In this document: piece by piece, positions 8,720 to 18,600 of the stretch
How the letters are laid out: the number at the start of each line of letters is the position of its first letter
Position numbering within the stretch: the stretch's first letter is position 1
Origin: Archangium gephyra
Lineage (GTDB): Bacteria > Myxococcota > Myxococcia > Myxococcales > Myxococcaceae
NCBI RefSeq assembly: GCF_001027285.1
Contig: NZ_CP011509.1
Location: forward strand, 7,030,501 to 7,094,500
Direction: 5' to 3'
Length of the DNA: 64,000 nucleotides
Position numbers and translations under genes: made by a program
The notes under the pieces: model-generated
What the model was told of the DNA's origin: nothing
The model's input: the letters and a program-made list of their open reading frames with translations, nothing else
Database searches by the model: none

Positions 8720-9574
8720 CGGGGCAAGCCCCCCCTTACGCGGACCCTCTGTCCGCGCGCTGGCGCAGCTCGCTCCACGCTTGATTGAGCTTGCGCGTCT
8801 CCTCCGCGGCCAGCGCCTGGAGCTTCGGCCCCAGCTGCGCCACCTTGTCCGGGTGGTACTGGGTGATGAGGGCCAGGTAGGCCTGCTTCACCTCGGCCAG
8901 GGGCGTGCCCGGCGCCACGCCGAGCACCTCCCAGGGGCTGTGGGGAGCGGGCCTCGCGGCGGCGGGCGGCTCGGGCTCTTCGGGCTCGGGGGCTTCTTCT
9001 TCCACGAGCGGCCTGGCCCCGAGCTCCTCCGCGCACGCCGTACACAGCAACAGCTCACGGGCTCCCGGCAGCGCGTAGTCGCCGAAGCAATCGCCACACA
9101 CCATCCGCCGGCAGTGCTCGCAGCGCGCGGCGCAGTCGACCTGATCGAGCGAGGCCGCGCACGAGAAACACTCCTCGGGCAGCGGAGCCTCCTCGCCGCA
9201 CGCGGTGCAGAAAGCCCAGGTGGGCTCGAGCTTCGCCTCGCACCCCGCGCACGCGGGCGCGCTCTCCTCGGTGGAGGGCCGCCAGCGCTGCGCCGTGGCG
9301 CACCAGGGGCAGTACGGCATCAGCCAGGCCACCTTGCCCTCGCACCGGCGGGAACGGCAGTCGAAGTCGAGTGCATAGCCCTCGGCGGAGTCCTGGGCTT
9401 CGTTCTTCTCCTCGAAGGACTCGCCGCAGGCCCAGCAGGCGTTGAAGGCCTCGTGCGAGGGAGCTCCACATGCGTCGCACAGGGGGTTGCCGTGCTCGGC
9501 CTCCCATTCCAGCTCCAGGCCGCAGCAGGGGCAGCACCGCATCCACCGGACCGCCCGAGGGTGCGTACAGGCCG
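8720..9574. repeat. Right copy of ~855-bp direct repeat (within an intact gene)
   Basis: This is the mate of 1754-2608, in the same orientation. It starts ~16 bases beyond the stop codon of the J-domain gene and ends inside that gene at its ~105th codon. Recombination between the copies would delete ~7 kb (the whole lectin island) and leave one intact gene. Confidence 0.95.
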
Positions 9575-9869
9575 CCTGCGCCGCCCGCCTGCGCCGGCCC
9601 GGAGGCTCGGGGAAGGATGGGGTCCCGCCGCGAGCCGCGAGCGCTTCCCACAAGCAGCTGGCACAGGCCTGCCTCCGCGAGGCCCGAGGCGTCTTCGTGC
9701 CTTCGGGGCCCGCGTTCTGGAAGAGCACCTCCACGTCCGGCGAGCCCGAGCGCAGGCAGTGCTGGCACACCTCATCCCCACAGAGCCCGCAGCTGCCCGC
9801 GAGCCGCCGGCCACCGAGTCCCAGCAGGGCGGGCGTCAGGACCTCCAGGCAGCACGGGCACTCGGACAT
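8736..9869 (-). CDS. Multi-zinc-ribbon protein with C-terminal J-domain
   Basis: The product is 377 residues starting MSECPCCLEV at 9869; a TTG seven codons upstream is possible and would overlap the preceding stop. Residues 1-280 hold a chain of about eight CxxC pairs (CPCC, CGLC, CCPCC, CDAC, CWAC, CPWC, CAGC, CTAC, CEHC), consistent with several zinc ribbons or B-box/RING-like knuckles. A Glu/Pro-rich linker follows, then a J-domain at ~310-377 with HPD intact (QYHPDKV) and flanking helices. J-domains stimulate Hsp70 ATPases, and here the zinc array probably selects clients. It is the last gene of the ATPase operon, 17 bases from the end of the 766-aa ATPase gene. The domain order (zinc array first, J-domain last) is unlike DnaJ, so it is a type III J-protein. 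A truncated copy lies at 1770-2576. Confidence 0.9.
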   Translation of the reverse strand: MSECPCCLEVLTPALLGLGGRRLAGSCGLCGDEVCQHCLRSGSPDVEVLFQNAGPEGTKTPRASRRQACASCLWEALAARGGTPSFPEPPGRRRRAAQAACTHPRAVRWMRCCPCCGLELEWEAEHGNPLCDACGAPSHEAFNACWACGESFEEKNEAQDSAEGYALDFDCRSRRCEGKVAWLMPYCPWCATAQRWRPSTEESAPACAGCEAKLEPTWAFCTACGEEAPLPEECFSCAASLDQVDCAARCEHCRRMVCGDCFGDYALPGARELLLCTACAEELGARPLVEEEAPEPEEPEPPAAARPAPHSPWEVLGVAPGTPLAEVKQAYLALITQYHPDKVAQLGPKLQALAAEETRKLNQAWSELRQRADRGSA

Positions 9870-9886
9870 GGGCGCAGTATACCGCT

Positions 9887-12187
9887 TCAATCTCCGAGCA
9901 CCGTCGCGACGGCCCGGTACTCCGGCCGCAGCATCCGCTCGGCTTCCGTTCCGGCGACCACCACCGGGAGCATCGCGCCCTCCAGCCCCGCCTCGGCCGA
10001 GAGCTTCACGGCGATGGGCGCCATCACCTTCGCCTCGATGAGCCGCTTCAACGGCCGGGCGCCCAGCTTCGGATCGTACCCGTGACGGGCCAACCAGGCC
10101 CGTGCGTCCGGCTCGACCACCAGCCGCAGTCTGCGCCGCAGCAGTCCCGCCCGGGAGGCCGCCTTCTCCAGCTCCAGGTCGACGATCCGCAGCACATCCG
10201 CCTCCGACAGCCGGCGAAACGGAATGACGTGGTCGATGCGGTTGAACAGCTCCGGCCGGAAGGCCTGGCGGATGGCGCGCATGAAGTCCTCCGAGCCGCG
10301 CTCGGCCCCGAAGCCCGCGGGCTCCGACTGCTCGACGCCGAGGTTGCTCGTCATGCAGACCACCGCCATCCGGAAGTCCACCAGCCTCCCGAGGCTGTCC
10401 GTCAGCCTCCCCTCCCCCAGGATGCCGAGCAGCAGATCGAACACCTCGGGGTGTGCCTTCTCGATCTCATCGAAGAGCACTAGCGACATCGGCTGCTGCC
10501 GCACCCGCTCGGCGAGGCTGGTGATGCCGGGGCCCACCTCCATCAACCGCTGGGCCGAGCCGGGCAGCATGTACTCGGACATGTCGAGCCGGATCATCCG
10601 GTCCTCGTTGCCGAAGAGCGTGCGCGAGAGCTGCTTGGACAGCTCCGTCTTCCCCACGCCCGTGGGCCCGGCGAAGAGCAGCGTGCCCACCGGCTTCTCC
10701 GGATCGTTGAGCCCCGCCTTGAAGCGCGCCAGCACGCCCGCCGCCAGCTCGCAGGCGCGATCCTGGCCGATGACGCCCTGCCGCAACTGTCCCGCCAGCG
10801 AGGCCTGCTCGGCGGGCACCTCATCGCTGATGAGCTGGAGCGGCAGTCCCGTATAACGCGCGTAGGCCTCGGAGGCGTCGCGCGGATAGAGCGTCCGGGC
10901 CTTGCCCGGCTCCCCCTGCTGCTCCAGCCAGTCGAGGAACCGGAAGGCCTTGCCCGGAAACAGGCTGTCGCGCTGGAACGTCTCCAGGTGCCCGACGAGC
11001 TGCCTCAACCCCAGGGCATGGATGCTCACGCGGCTGCGCTTCGCCGCCTGGTAGCGCAGCATCAGCTCCGGCACCTGCGAGGCCGGGGGCGGCTCGATGC
11101 GGATGATGCGGAAGGGCCGCAGCGACTCCGGGAAACGCCGCTGGCAGCGCTCGAGCTCGGCCTCGGTGCACTCGGCGATCATGGAGATCTCCCCGCTCAT
11201 CGCCGCGGGCAGCAGCAGATCTCCAATGGACGAGCCATCCGGCTGGGGCGCGAGGATCGACGTGAGCCGGTCCACGTAGAGGTAGTCGTTCTCGTAGGAG
11301 AGCGCGTCGACGATCTTCAGGCAGCGCTCCTGCCACATGCCCAGGTACACCATGCCGGCGACGATGCGCTCGGCGCTGGTGCGCCAGATCCTCGGCAGGT
11401 TCGCCTTCTTGTCCTCACGCCGCTGCTCGGCGATCAGGCGCGCGAGCTTCAGCACCTGGCTCGTCTTGCCGGAGCCCGGTCCGCCGACGAGCAGCAGCGA
11501 CTGGGGTGGCTGGCGCTGCGCGTGGGCGAGCCAGGTGCGCATCGACTCAGCGTCGTACACCAGTGCCGGCTGCCTTCCGCCCAGGGCGCGCGAGGTCAGC
11601 TCCTCGCTGATCTGATCGAGCACCTCCGGCGGACGCTCCTCGGACGGGCCGCGCCGATTGTCCCGCTGTAGCCAACCGAGGTCCCAGCTGCTCACGTACT
11701 CCACGCCCTCGTGGCGGAAGTCGTACAGCCCCTTGGGCTTCTCCCCGAGCAACACCGTGGTGAGCGCGTTCTGCAACACCTCACGCGCGATGGCGAGGTC
11801 CTCGAGCACGAACGACCAGCCGAAGCGCGGCACCCTCACGCGCCAGGCGCCGCTCTCCAGCTTCCCGTAGACGTACGTCAGCTTCAGCGGAATCAGCGCC
11901 TTGGCGATCACCGGCCGCTTCTTGTGCAGGGTCTGCGGGTGGATCTCCACGGTGATCGTCCGCGCCTCCAGGTTCTCCTCCCAGAGGAACCGCTCGAGCC
12001 CGGCGGGGTTCTCGAGCAGCATCATCCGGATGCGGGTCTCCAGCAGCGCGTAGATCTCCGCCTCGCTGTTGCCATAGGCCGAGGGCGGGGGCTCATCGAA
12101 GAAGCTGTCCCAGACCGGCAGGAGCTGCCCGGTGAGCCGGCCATCGTGGTGGGTGGTGAAGTAGACGCGAAGGCTCTTGTCGCTCAT
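9887..12187 (-). CDS. ClpA/ClpB-like double AAA+ ATPase, short form (766 aa)
   Basis: The start at 12187 (MSDKSLRV) overlaps the upstream stop as ATGA. Residues 1-150 form a novel N-domain, not Clp_N, shared in outline with the two ATPases upstream. AAA1: Walker A GGPGSGKT (235-242), pore-loop-like AGMVYLGMWQER, and a Walker B reading LYVDR (303-307) in which the catalytic Glu is Arg. AAA2: GPTGVGKT (507-514), LVLFDEIEK (569-577), sensor-1 MTSN, Arg finger FRPELFNRID and sensor-2 GARPLKR, all intact. The ~272-residue spacing between P-loops matches ClpA, so there is no ClpB M-domain. The GYVG-type pore loop expected after the AAA2 Walker A is absent. It is probably a hexameric remodeller powered by AAA2. 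Unlike its two siblings it ends soon after sensor-2. Confidence 0.9.
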   Translation of the reverse strand: MSDKSLRVYFTTHHDGRLTGQLLPVWDSFFDEPPPSAYGNSEAEIYALLETRIRMMLLENPAGLERFLWEENLEARTITVEIHPQTLHKKRPVIAKALIPLKLTYVYGKLESGAWRVRVPRFGWSFVLEDLAIAREVLQNALTTVLLGEKPKGLYDFRHEGVEYVSSWDLGWLQRDNRRGPSEERPPEVLDQISEELTSRALGGRQPALVYDAESMRTWLAHAQRQPPQSLLLVGGPGSGKTSQVLKLARLIAEQRREDKKANLPRIWRTSAERIVAGMVYLGMWQERCLKIVDALSYENDYLYVDRLTSILAPQPDGSSIGDLLLPAAMSGEISMIAECTEAELERCQRRFPESLRPFRIIRIEPPPASQVPELMLRYQAAKRSRVSIHALGLRQLVGHLETFQRDSLFPGKAFRFLDWLEQQGEPGKARTLYPRDASEAYARYTGLPLQLISDEVPAEQASLAGQLRQGVIGQDRACELAAGVLARFKAGLNDPEKPVGTLLFAGPTGVGKTELSKQLSRTLFGNEDRMIRLDMSEYMLPGSAQRLMEVGPGITSLAERVRQQPMSLVLFDEIEKAHPEVFDLLLGILGEGRLTDSLGRLVDFRMAVVCMTSNLGVEQSEPAGFGAERGSEDFMRAIRQAFRPELFNRIDHVIPFRRLSEADVLRIVDLELEKAASRAGLLRRRLRLVVEPDARAWLARHGYDPKLGARPLKRLIEAKVMAPIAVKLSAEAGLEGAMLPVVVAGTEAERMLRPEYRAVATVLGD

Positions 12188-15100
12188 GGAGTCACCCGCT
12201 CGCTCATCCGCAGCCGCCACAGGGCCGGCAGGGCCTCGGCGGGAGTCCTCACCCGGTGGCTGCCGCTGTGGGTCAGCAGGTAGTCATCGAGCTCCAGCAC
12301 CGATACCGCGCCCGGACGGGCGGGCGGCTCGAAGCGGTAGGCGCGAACGACGGGGGCCGCCGCCTCGGGATCCTCCGGGAGCGGACGCACGCCCTCCTGG
12401 CGCGCCTTGTGGAAGGTCTGGAGCTTCATGGCATGCAGCGCGAGCAGCTCCGCGGGCGCTGGCGCACTCGCCTCGTGGACGCGCACCTTGACGATCTCCG
12501 GGAGCCGGCCCGAGGACTGCCACACGTGCAACCCGGCCTCGCCCTCGAAGAACGGCCGCACGCCCGGACCCACCAGTTTGATCGCGGCGTGTACGGGCTC
12601 CTGCATGGACAGGTGCAGGAACTCCCGGAGCTGCCGGGGACCGCCGGACACCACGGCCCCACCGGGCAGGTGCGCGGCGAAGGCCTCGATCTCCCCACGC
12701 GAGTGCGCATAGGCCGAGCAGAGCCACCGGGCGAGCAGCGAGCCGGTGGACGCGCCCTGGCGCCACTGGCCGAGCGGGAGCAGCTCCAGCATGACCACGT
12801 GCTGATCCGGGCTGGAGAGCCCGCGGAGGATGCGTTGCAGGAAGTAGACCTCCGACAGCGCATCGAGCATCTGCTCGCGGGAGACGGCCTTCACCGGCTC
12901 CAACGCGCGCCGGTCGAAGAGCCGGATGCGTGTCCCCTGGGACCAGCGGTCGGCGCCAATCCGCTCCACGCCGAAGCGATCGGCCTCGATCATCTCCCGC
13001 TCCGTCTCCTCGGGAGCGCGGGCGAGGGACTCCAGCTGCACCGCGAAGGCCTCCAGGTACATCCGCATCGCATCGAGCGTGAAGAGCGACTCGGCGTGAT
13101 CCTGCTCCCCCGCCCGCAGGCGCTCCAGGTGGAAGCGGACCTGCTCGGACAGCGCGCCGAGTGCCTCGCTCTCACGCATCTCCTGAACCACCTCGCGCAG
13201 CTCGAGCATCTTCTCGCGCAGCCGCGCGATGGGGAGCGACAGGAGCGGCTCCAGCGCGAAACCGTGGGCCAGCGGCTCCCGGGGAATGAGCGCATCGGCC
13301 TGCACCTCGAAGCGCCCGTCCCGGGTGTAGAGCTGGAACAACCGCATGAGGGCCTGGGGTCCCCGGATGATGGCATCGGAGAGGACCTGCCCGACCTTCT
13401 CCTCCAGGTAGCGCTTCAGCGGCCTCGCGCCCAGGTGGGCATCGAAGGCCTCCTCGACGATGCGCCGCTTCACCGCCTCGTCGGCGGCCACGAAGACGTT
13501 GCGGGAGACGAGCCCGTGCCGCGACAGCAGCCGCGCCAGCTCCTTCTCGACGACCTTCTCGCCCACCTCCCGCGACAGCGGCGAGAAGTGCACGATGCGA
13601 TCGATGCGGTTGAAGAGCTCGGGCGGGAAGAACTCGCGCACGGCCCGGTCCGCATCCAGCTCCAGGGAGCGCGCGTCCGGCGCACCGAGGCCCACCGCCG
13701 GCTTGCGCCGGGCCCCGAGGTTGCTCGTCATCACGATGACGGTATGGGTGAAGTCCGCCGTCTCGCCCGAGGCGTCCGTCAGCCGGCCCTCGTCGAACGT
13801 CTGCAGCAGCAGGTTGAGCAGCGAGGGGTGCGCCTTCTCGATCTCATCGAGCAGCACGAGCGAGAAGGGTTGCTCGCGGATGAGGCGCGTCAGCCGGCCC
13901 TCGGGCTGCCAGGCGTCGCCCGTGAGCCGCGCGACGGCATCCGGCGTCTGGAACTCGCCCATGTCGAGCCGTATCAGGCGCGACGCATCGCCATACAGGT
14001 AGCTGGCCAGCGCGCGGGCGAGCTCGGTCTTTCCGGTGCCCGTGGGTCCGGTGAACAGATAGACACCATAGGGGCGCCGGGGATCGGTGAGTCCGGCGTG
14101 GATGCGCGCGACGAGATCGCACGCCACCCGCACCGGCTCCAGCTGCCCCATCACCTTGCGCGCCAGGGCCTCGTGGACCTCCTCGGGCACCAGCCGCTCC
14201 TGGGGGCGCAGGAGGAAGTCCGGCAGGCCCGTCCTGCGCGAGAGGTGCGCGAAGAGCTCGCCGATGCCCAACTCCCGGCCCGGGCTCCCCTGGTCCGTGG
14301 CCAGCTCGCGCAGCAGATCGAGCGCCTTGCCCGGAAGCGCGGACCCGGAGAAGAGCGTCCCCGCCTGCTCCAGCAGCACCGGGAAGAGCGGAGGAGACCA
14401 GGCGATGCGGTGCTTGGACTCCAGCTCACGCGCCTCGTGCAGCAGCATGCGGAGCGTCTCGTCGGTGCGGGTGGAGCGCACGTGCACCTGGGTGAAGAGC
14501 GCGGCGAAGGACGGGGCGTCCGTCTCCAGCCGCTGGAGCTGCTCGGGCGTCACCGTCCCGGCGAGCGTGAGCTCCCCTCGGGAGAGCGCGCCCTGGAAGA
14601 AGAGCGCGAGGTTGGTGTCACTCTCCCGCGAGCGGCCGATGCGGCCGAAGGCATGCAGATCCTCGACGAAGAGGATGCGCCGCCCTCCCCTCGTGTCCTC
14701 GAGCACCTTGAGGCAGCGCTGCTCCCAGTCGCCCACGTAGCTCATGCCGGCGATGATCCGCTTGCCGGCGATCGACCAGACCTCGGTCACCTTGTCCAGG
14801 TTGCGATGGGTCTGGAAACCCTCGGCTTCGAGCTGCTCGGCCACGAAGCGCTTGAGCAGGGTCCGCTTGCCGCAGCCGGGAGGCCCGACGAGCAGCACCG
14901 GTGTGCGCCGCTCGCCTCCGAGCAGGAGCTGGAGTTGCTCGCGATAGGGACTGCGCGGCATGCCGGTGTCGAGCGTGCCCTCGGCGGCCTGGAGGGTGAG
15001 GTTCATCCCCAGCTTGTGCAGCACCTGGGTGCCGCCGCCCGACTTCTTCTTCTTCTTGCCGCCACGTTCCCGCCGGTCCTCGGCCTCCAGGTCGTCCCAG

Positions 15101-15651
15101 GGCCCCTTCTTCTTGCCCAGCTCGTCGAGCAGCGACTTCGGGTGGGCCATGAAGGCGAGCGCCTTGAGGGTGTCCTTGCGGTTGGAGCGCAGCTCATCGT
15201 GCTGGTGCGGCTCCAGCTGGGCCCAGGCGCGGGTGAAGAAGAGCTTCGCCTGATCCTCCAGAGAGGCGCCGGTGTCGACCGGGAACCACTCGTGCTGGCG
15301 CGAGGGGTGGTAGGCGATGGTCATGAGCTCATCGCGCGTGCGCCAGCGCGGCTCGAGGATGAGGGGAAAGAGGCCCGACAGCCGTGGCGTCTCGGTTCCG
15401 GTGCGCACGCGCTTGAAGTCGAGCTCGAGCTGCACCCGCTCCAGGCGGATGCCTCGGGGGAGCTGGAAGTAAGACAGATCCCGGACGGGCAGCTCGCCGA
15501 TGATGCTCCGGAGCTCCTCCACGAGCTTCTGCTGGAGCTTGACGGTGCTGCGGCCCTCGCGGTCGCGGGTATGCGGGCCGAGCGCGAGCGTGGTCCACCG
15601 GTAGCCACCGGAGGCATCGCGGCTCTGGTACACGCCAATGGTGAGGTTCAT
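12184..15651 (-). CDS. ClpA/ClpB-like double AAA+ ATPase with C-terminal release-factor-like region (1155 aa)
   Basis: The start at 15651 (MNLTIGVYQS) overlaps the upstream stop as ATGA. N-domain ~1-150, then a Lys-rich linker (~190-205). AAA1 is damaged: Walker A GPPGCGKR (256-263) has Arg where Thr/Ser is required, and Walker B is LFVED (327-331). AAA2 is intact: GPTGTGKT (535-542), LVLLDEIEK (598-606), FPPELFNRID, GARPLKR; the GYVG loop is missing. Residues ~770-940 are long helices (REKMLELREVVQEM). From ~946 to the end the sequence follows the PCRF domain of class I release factors: a strand, an amphipathic LLARWLCSAYAHSRGEIEAF, a strand, FFEGEAGLHVW (compare E-x-GVHR), and VVRAYRFEPP (compare IRTYNFPQ). 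No GGQ motif occurs. The PCRF reading is by eye and needs a profile search. Confidence 0.85.
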   Translation of the reverse strand: MNLTIGVYQSRDASGGYRWTTLALGPHTRDREGRSTVKLQQKLVEELRSIIGELPVRDLSYFQLPRGIRLERVQLELDFKRVRTGTETPRLSGLFPLILEPRWRTRDELMTIAYHPSRQHEWFPVDTGASLEDQAKLFFTRAWAQLEPHQHDELRSNRKDTLKALAFMAHPKSLLDELGKKKGPWDDLEAEDRRERGGKKKKKSGGGTQVLHKLGMNLTLQAAEGTLDTGMPRSPYREQLQLLLGGERRTPVLLVGPPGCGKRTLLKRFVAEQLEAEGFQTHRNLDKVTEVWSIAGKRIIAGMSYVGDWEQRCLKVLEDTRGGRRILFVEDLHAFGRIGRSRESDTNLALFFQGALSRGELTLAGTVTPEQLQRLETDAPSFAALFTQVHVRSTRTDETLRMLLHEARELESKHRIAWSPPLFPVLLEQAGTLFSGSALPGKALDLLRELATDQGSPGRELGIGELFAHLSRRTGLPDFLLRPQERLVPEEVHEALARKVMGQLEPVRVACDLVARIHAGLTDPRRPYGVYLFTGPTGTGKTELARALASYLYGDASRLIRLDMGEFQTPDAVARLTGDAWQPEGRLTRLIREQPFSLVLLDEIEKAHPSLLNLLLQTFDEGRLTDASGETADFTHTVIVMTSNLGARRKPAVGLGAPDARSLELDADRAVREFFPPELFNRIDRIVHFSPLSREVGEKVVEKELARLLSRHGLVSRNVFVAADEAVKRRIVEEAFDAHLGARPLKRYLEEKVGQVLSDAIIRGPQALMRLFQLYTRDGRFEVQADALIPREPLAHGFALEPLLSLPIARLREKMLELREVVQEMRESEALGALSEQVRFHLERLRAGEQDHAESLFTLDAMRMYLEAFAVQLESLARAPEETEREMIEADRFGVERIGADRWSQGTRIRLFDRRALEPVKAVSREQMLDALSEVYFLQRILRGLSSPDQHVVMLELLPLGQWRQGASTGSLLARWLCSAYAHSRGEIEAFAAHLPGGAVVSGGPRQLREFLHLSMQEPVHAAIKLVGPGVRPFFEGEAGLHVWQSSGRLPEIVKVRVHEASAPAPAELLALHAMKLQTFHKARQEGVRPLPEDPEAAAPVVRAYRFEPPARPGAVSVLELDDYLLTHSGSHRVRTPAEALPALWRLRMSERVTP

Positions 15652-18600
15652 CGGGCCACCCCCCTGATGGCGTCGAGCGCGAAGGTGAAGCCACTCTCGG
15701 GATCGAAGTTCCCGGAGTGTTCGAGGAGAAGGATGTGTTCGAGCAGGATCCGCTCGAGCGCCGGGAAGTGCTCCCAGGGATCCAGCTGAAGCTTGCGAGC
15801 GCCATCGCACAGCAAGAGCTCGCCGCCGGGGAGGTACTCACGGACGGCCGGCATCAGCCGCAGCTCCCGGAGCTCCTTGCCGGCCCGTTGCGCCGGAGGG
15901 GCGATGGCTGGCAGCTCGAGCTCCTTCTGGAACAGCTGGGTGGACATGGCCACGGGCCTGACGTCGACCAGGACCAGCTCGTCCTGCTCCGTGGGGGGAT
16001 AGCGATGCAGACCGGCCTCGAGCGCCAGGAAGACCCCCGCGTTCGTGCCGTTGACCAACAGCAGCACCTCCCGGAAGGCACGCGTGGGCGCGGCCAGCTC
16101 CCTCCTGAGCTGCTGCGCCCCGAGCAGCTTGTCCTCCCATTTGCGCTTGCGATCGCTGCCCTTGTGGGTGACCGAGACGCGGCCCTCGACCGTCCAGCCG
16201 CGCCGGGGCGCATCCTCGAGCAGCGGCACGAGCCAGTGCTCGAGGCCGCGCGTCTCCCCCGCTTCCTGGAGGATCAACGTGATCTGATCCCTCCGGGGCT
16301 GGAGCGCGAGCAGCAGGGACGGCATCAACTGGCGGAGGGCCTTCATCTGCTGGAGGGCGTCGTCCACGAAGGGAGCGGCATCCTGCTGCTCGAAGAGCGC
16401 CATCAGCGCCAGCTCCTCGGCGGCCAGGAGCGCCGCGCGCAACCGCCGGGCCTCGCTCCAGAGCGCCTCGAGCCGGCTGTGTTCGTGCTGGAGCTGACCC
16501 AGCGAGGAGGCCTCGGGCCCACGCAGCTTCTTCTGGTCGCCGCCCTGGGCGAGCTGGGCCACCAGGAAGTGGATCCGCTCCCCGACGTTCTCCACGGCAT
16601 CCATCCGGAAGAGCAGGTCGAGGGCCCGCCGCTGCTCCTGCAGGTCACGCACGAGGTCGAGCTGGTTGCGCGCCGTCTTCGGACTGCCCTTGGACAGCTC
16701 CACGGCGATGCCCCCGGGACGGGAGGCGATCACCACACGTCCCCCCTGGGCCTCGGGCCCGGCCGCGGAGAGCGCGCGGGCGATGGGCACGACGAGCTGC
16801 TGGTCCAGGTGCCTGCGCATGGCCCGGGCGCCGTAGGCCTCCTGGTAGCCGGAGGTGGCGAGCGCGGTGGTGATCTCGGGAGGGACGAGCAGCGAGACTC
16901 CGCGCTGCATCAACCCGCGCCGCTGCCGCAGCTTGTCCACGCCGAGCCGGGCCACCTCCGCCGCCTGCTCCGAGGTGAGTGGGTGGAAGGGAATGAGCTG
17001 GTCGATGCGGTTGACGAACTCGGGGCGGAAGTGCCGGTGCACCTCGCGCACGTAGTACGAGGCGTCATCCACCGAGGTGGCGCCAATGCCCAGCGGGGAG
17101 CGGCGGTGCGCCACCCCGAGGTTGCTCGTCATGATGATGATGGCGTTGTGGAACCACGCCGTCTGCCCCCGGGCATCGGTGAGCCGCCCTTCCCCGCACA
17201 CCTGCAGGAGCAGATCGAAGACGGACGGGTGGGCCTTCTCGATCTCATCGAGCAGGAGCACGCAGAAGGGCTGCTGGCGGACGCGGCGCGTGAGCAGCCC
17301 CTCGCCCTGGTTGTTGCCCCGGATGAGCCGTTCGGCGGCCCAGCCATCCATGAACTCGCTCATGTCGAAGCGGAACATCCGCTCCGGCGAGCCGAAGAGG
17401 AACGTGGCGAGCAGCCGCGCGAGCTCCGTCTTCCCGACGCCCGTGGGGCCCACGAAGAGGAAGGTGGCCAGCGGTTTGCCCTGGGGCTGGAGCCCCGCCT
17501 TCACCATGCACAGCGTCTCCACGACGCGGCGCACCGCCGTCTCCTGGCCGACGAGCTGGCGGCGGAAGTGCGCCTCGACCTCACCGGCGAGCAAGGCGCG
17601 GTCCTCGCGCAGCAGGAACTCGGGGACGCCGGTCTTGAGGCTGAAGAGCGAGTACACCCGCTCGCGGGTGAGCAGGGGCACCTCGCCGGTACCGGTGCGC
17701 TCCTGTTGCAGGCCCGCGCGCATCTCCTCGTACAAACGTATCGCCTTGCCGGGCAGCGCGCGGCTCGGCAGGTAGCGCTCGGCCAGGTCCACGAGTGGAT
17801 CCACCGCGTCGTCGGCCAGCGAGGAGCGCGAGGGCTCCTCCTTCCGTTGCCAGACCGTCCGGCTCCGGAGCGCCTCGCGCGTCTGCCGGGTCCCCAGAGG
17901 CTCCAGGCGCACGCGCCCGAGCACCGCGAAGAGGCCCGGGTGCCGGTTCTCGAGCAGATCCAACGACTCCGGGGTGAGCTCGCCGAGGAAACGCACCCGG
18001 CCCTCCTCCAGGAAGGGCTTCATCGCGCCGGGGATGTCGACGTGCTCCGTGGACTGCTGCGCGAGCAGCTCCCCGAGGTTCTCGAAATACAGGACGGCAT
18101 CGAGCTCCTGTGCCGCGCGCATGACACGCAGCACGCGCTCCTGCCACTGGCCGAAGCCGGACATCCCGGCGATCAAGCGCGAACCACTCGTGGCGTACAC
18201 CCGCCGCTCGCGGCCGGCCTTCCGCTCGGCGCGGAGCCACGCGAGGAGCAGCTCCGTCTTGCCCACGAGCTCCGGGCCCACGAGCAGCACGCCCTGCCGC
18301 TTCTCGCCGCCGAGCAGGCCGGACAGCAACGCGAGCTCGGTGTCCCGGGCAATGAGGGGCGGTCCATGCCGGGCCTCGTCGCGATCATGCAGGGGCGTGG
18401 AGACGGAGAGCAGCACCTGGTGCGCCTGCTCCCGCTTGAGCTTCTCCTCCAGCTTCTTCTTCGCCTGCCGGGCCTTGTCGCTCGCGTCCTGGCGCCGGAG
18501 CGCGAGCTGGACGGTCTCGAGCGTCACGGACTTGGGAGGCAGCAGCCGCAGGTACTCATCGGCGGCCGGCTCGCGCGCGGCGAGCAACCGCTCCACGTCC

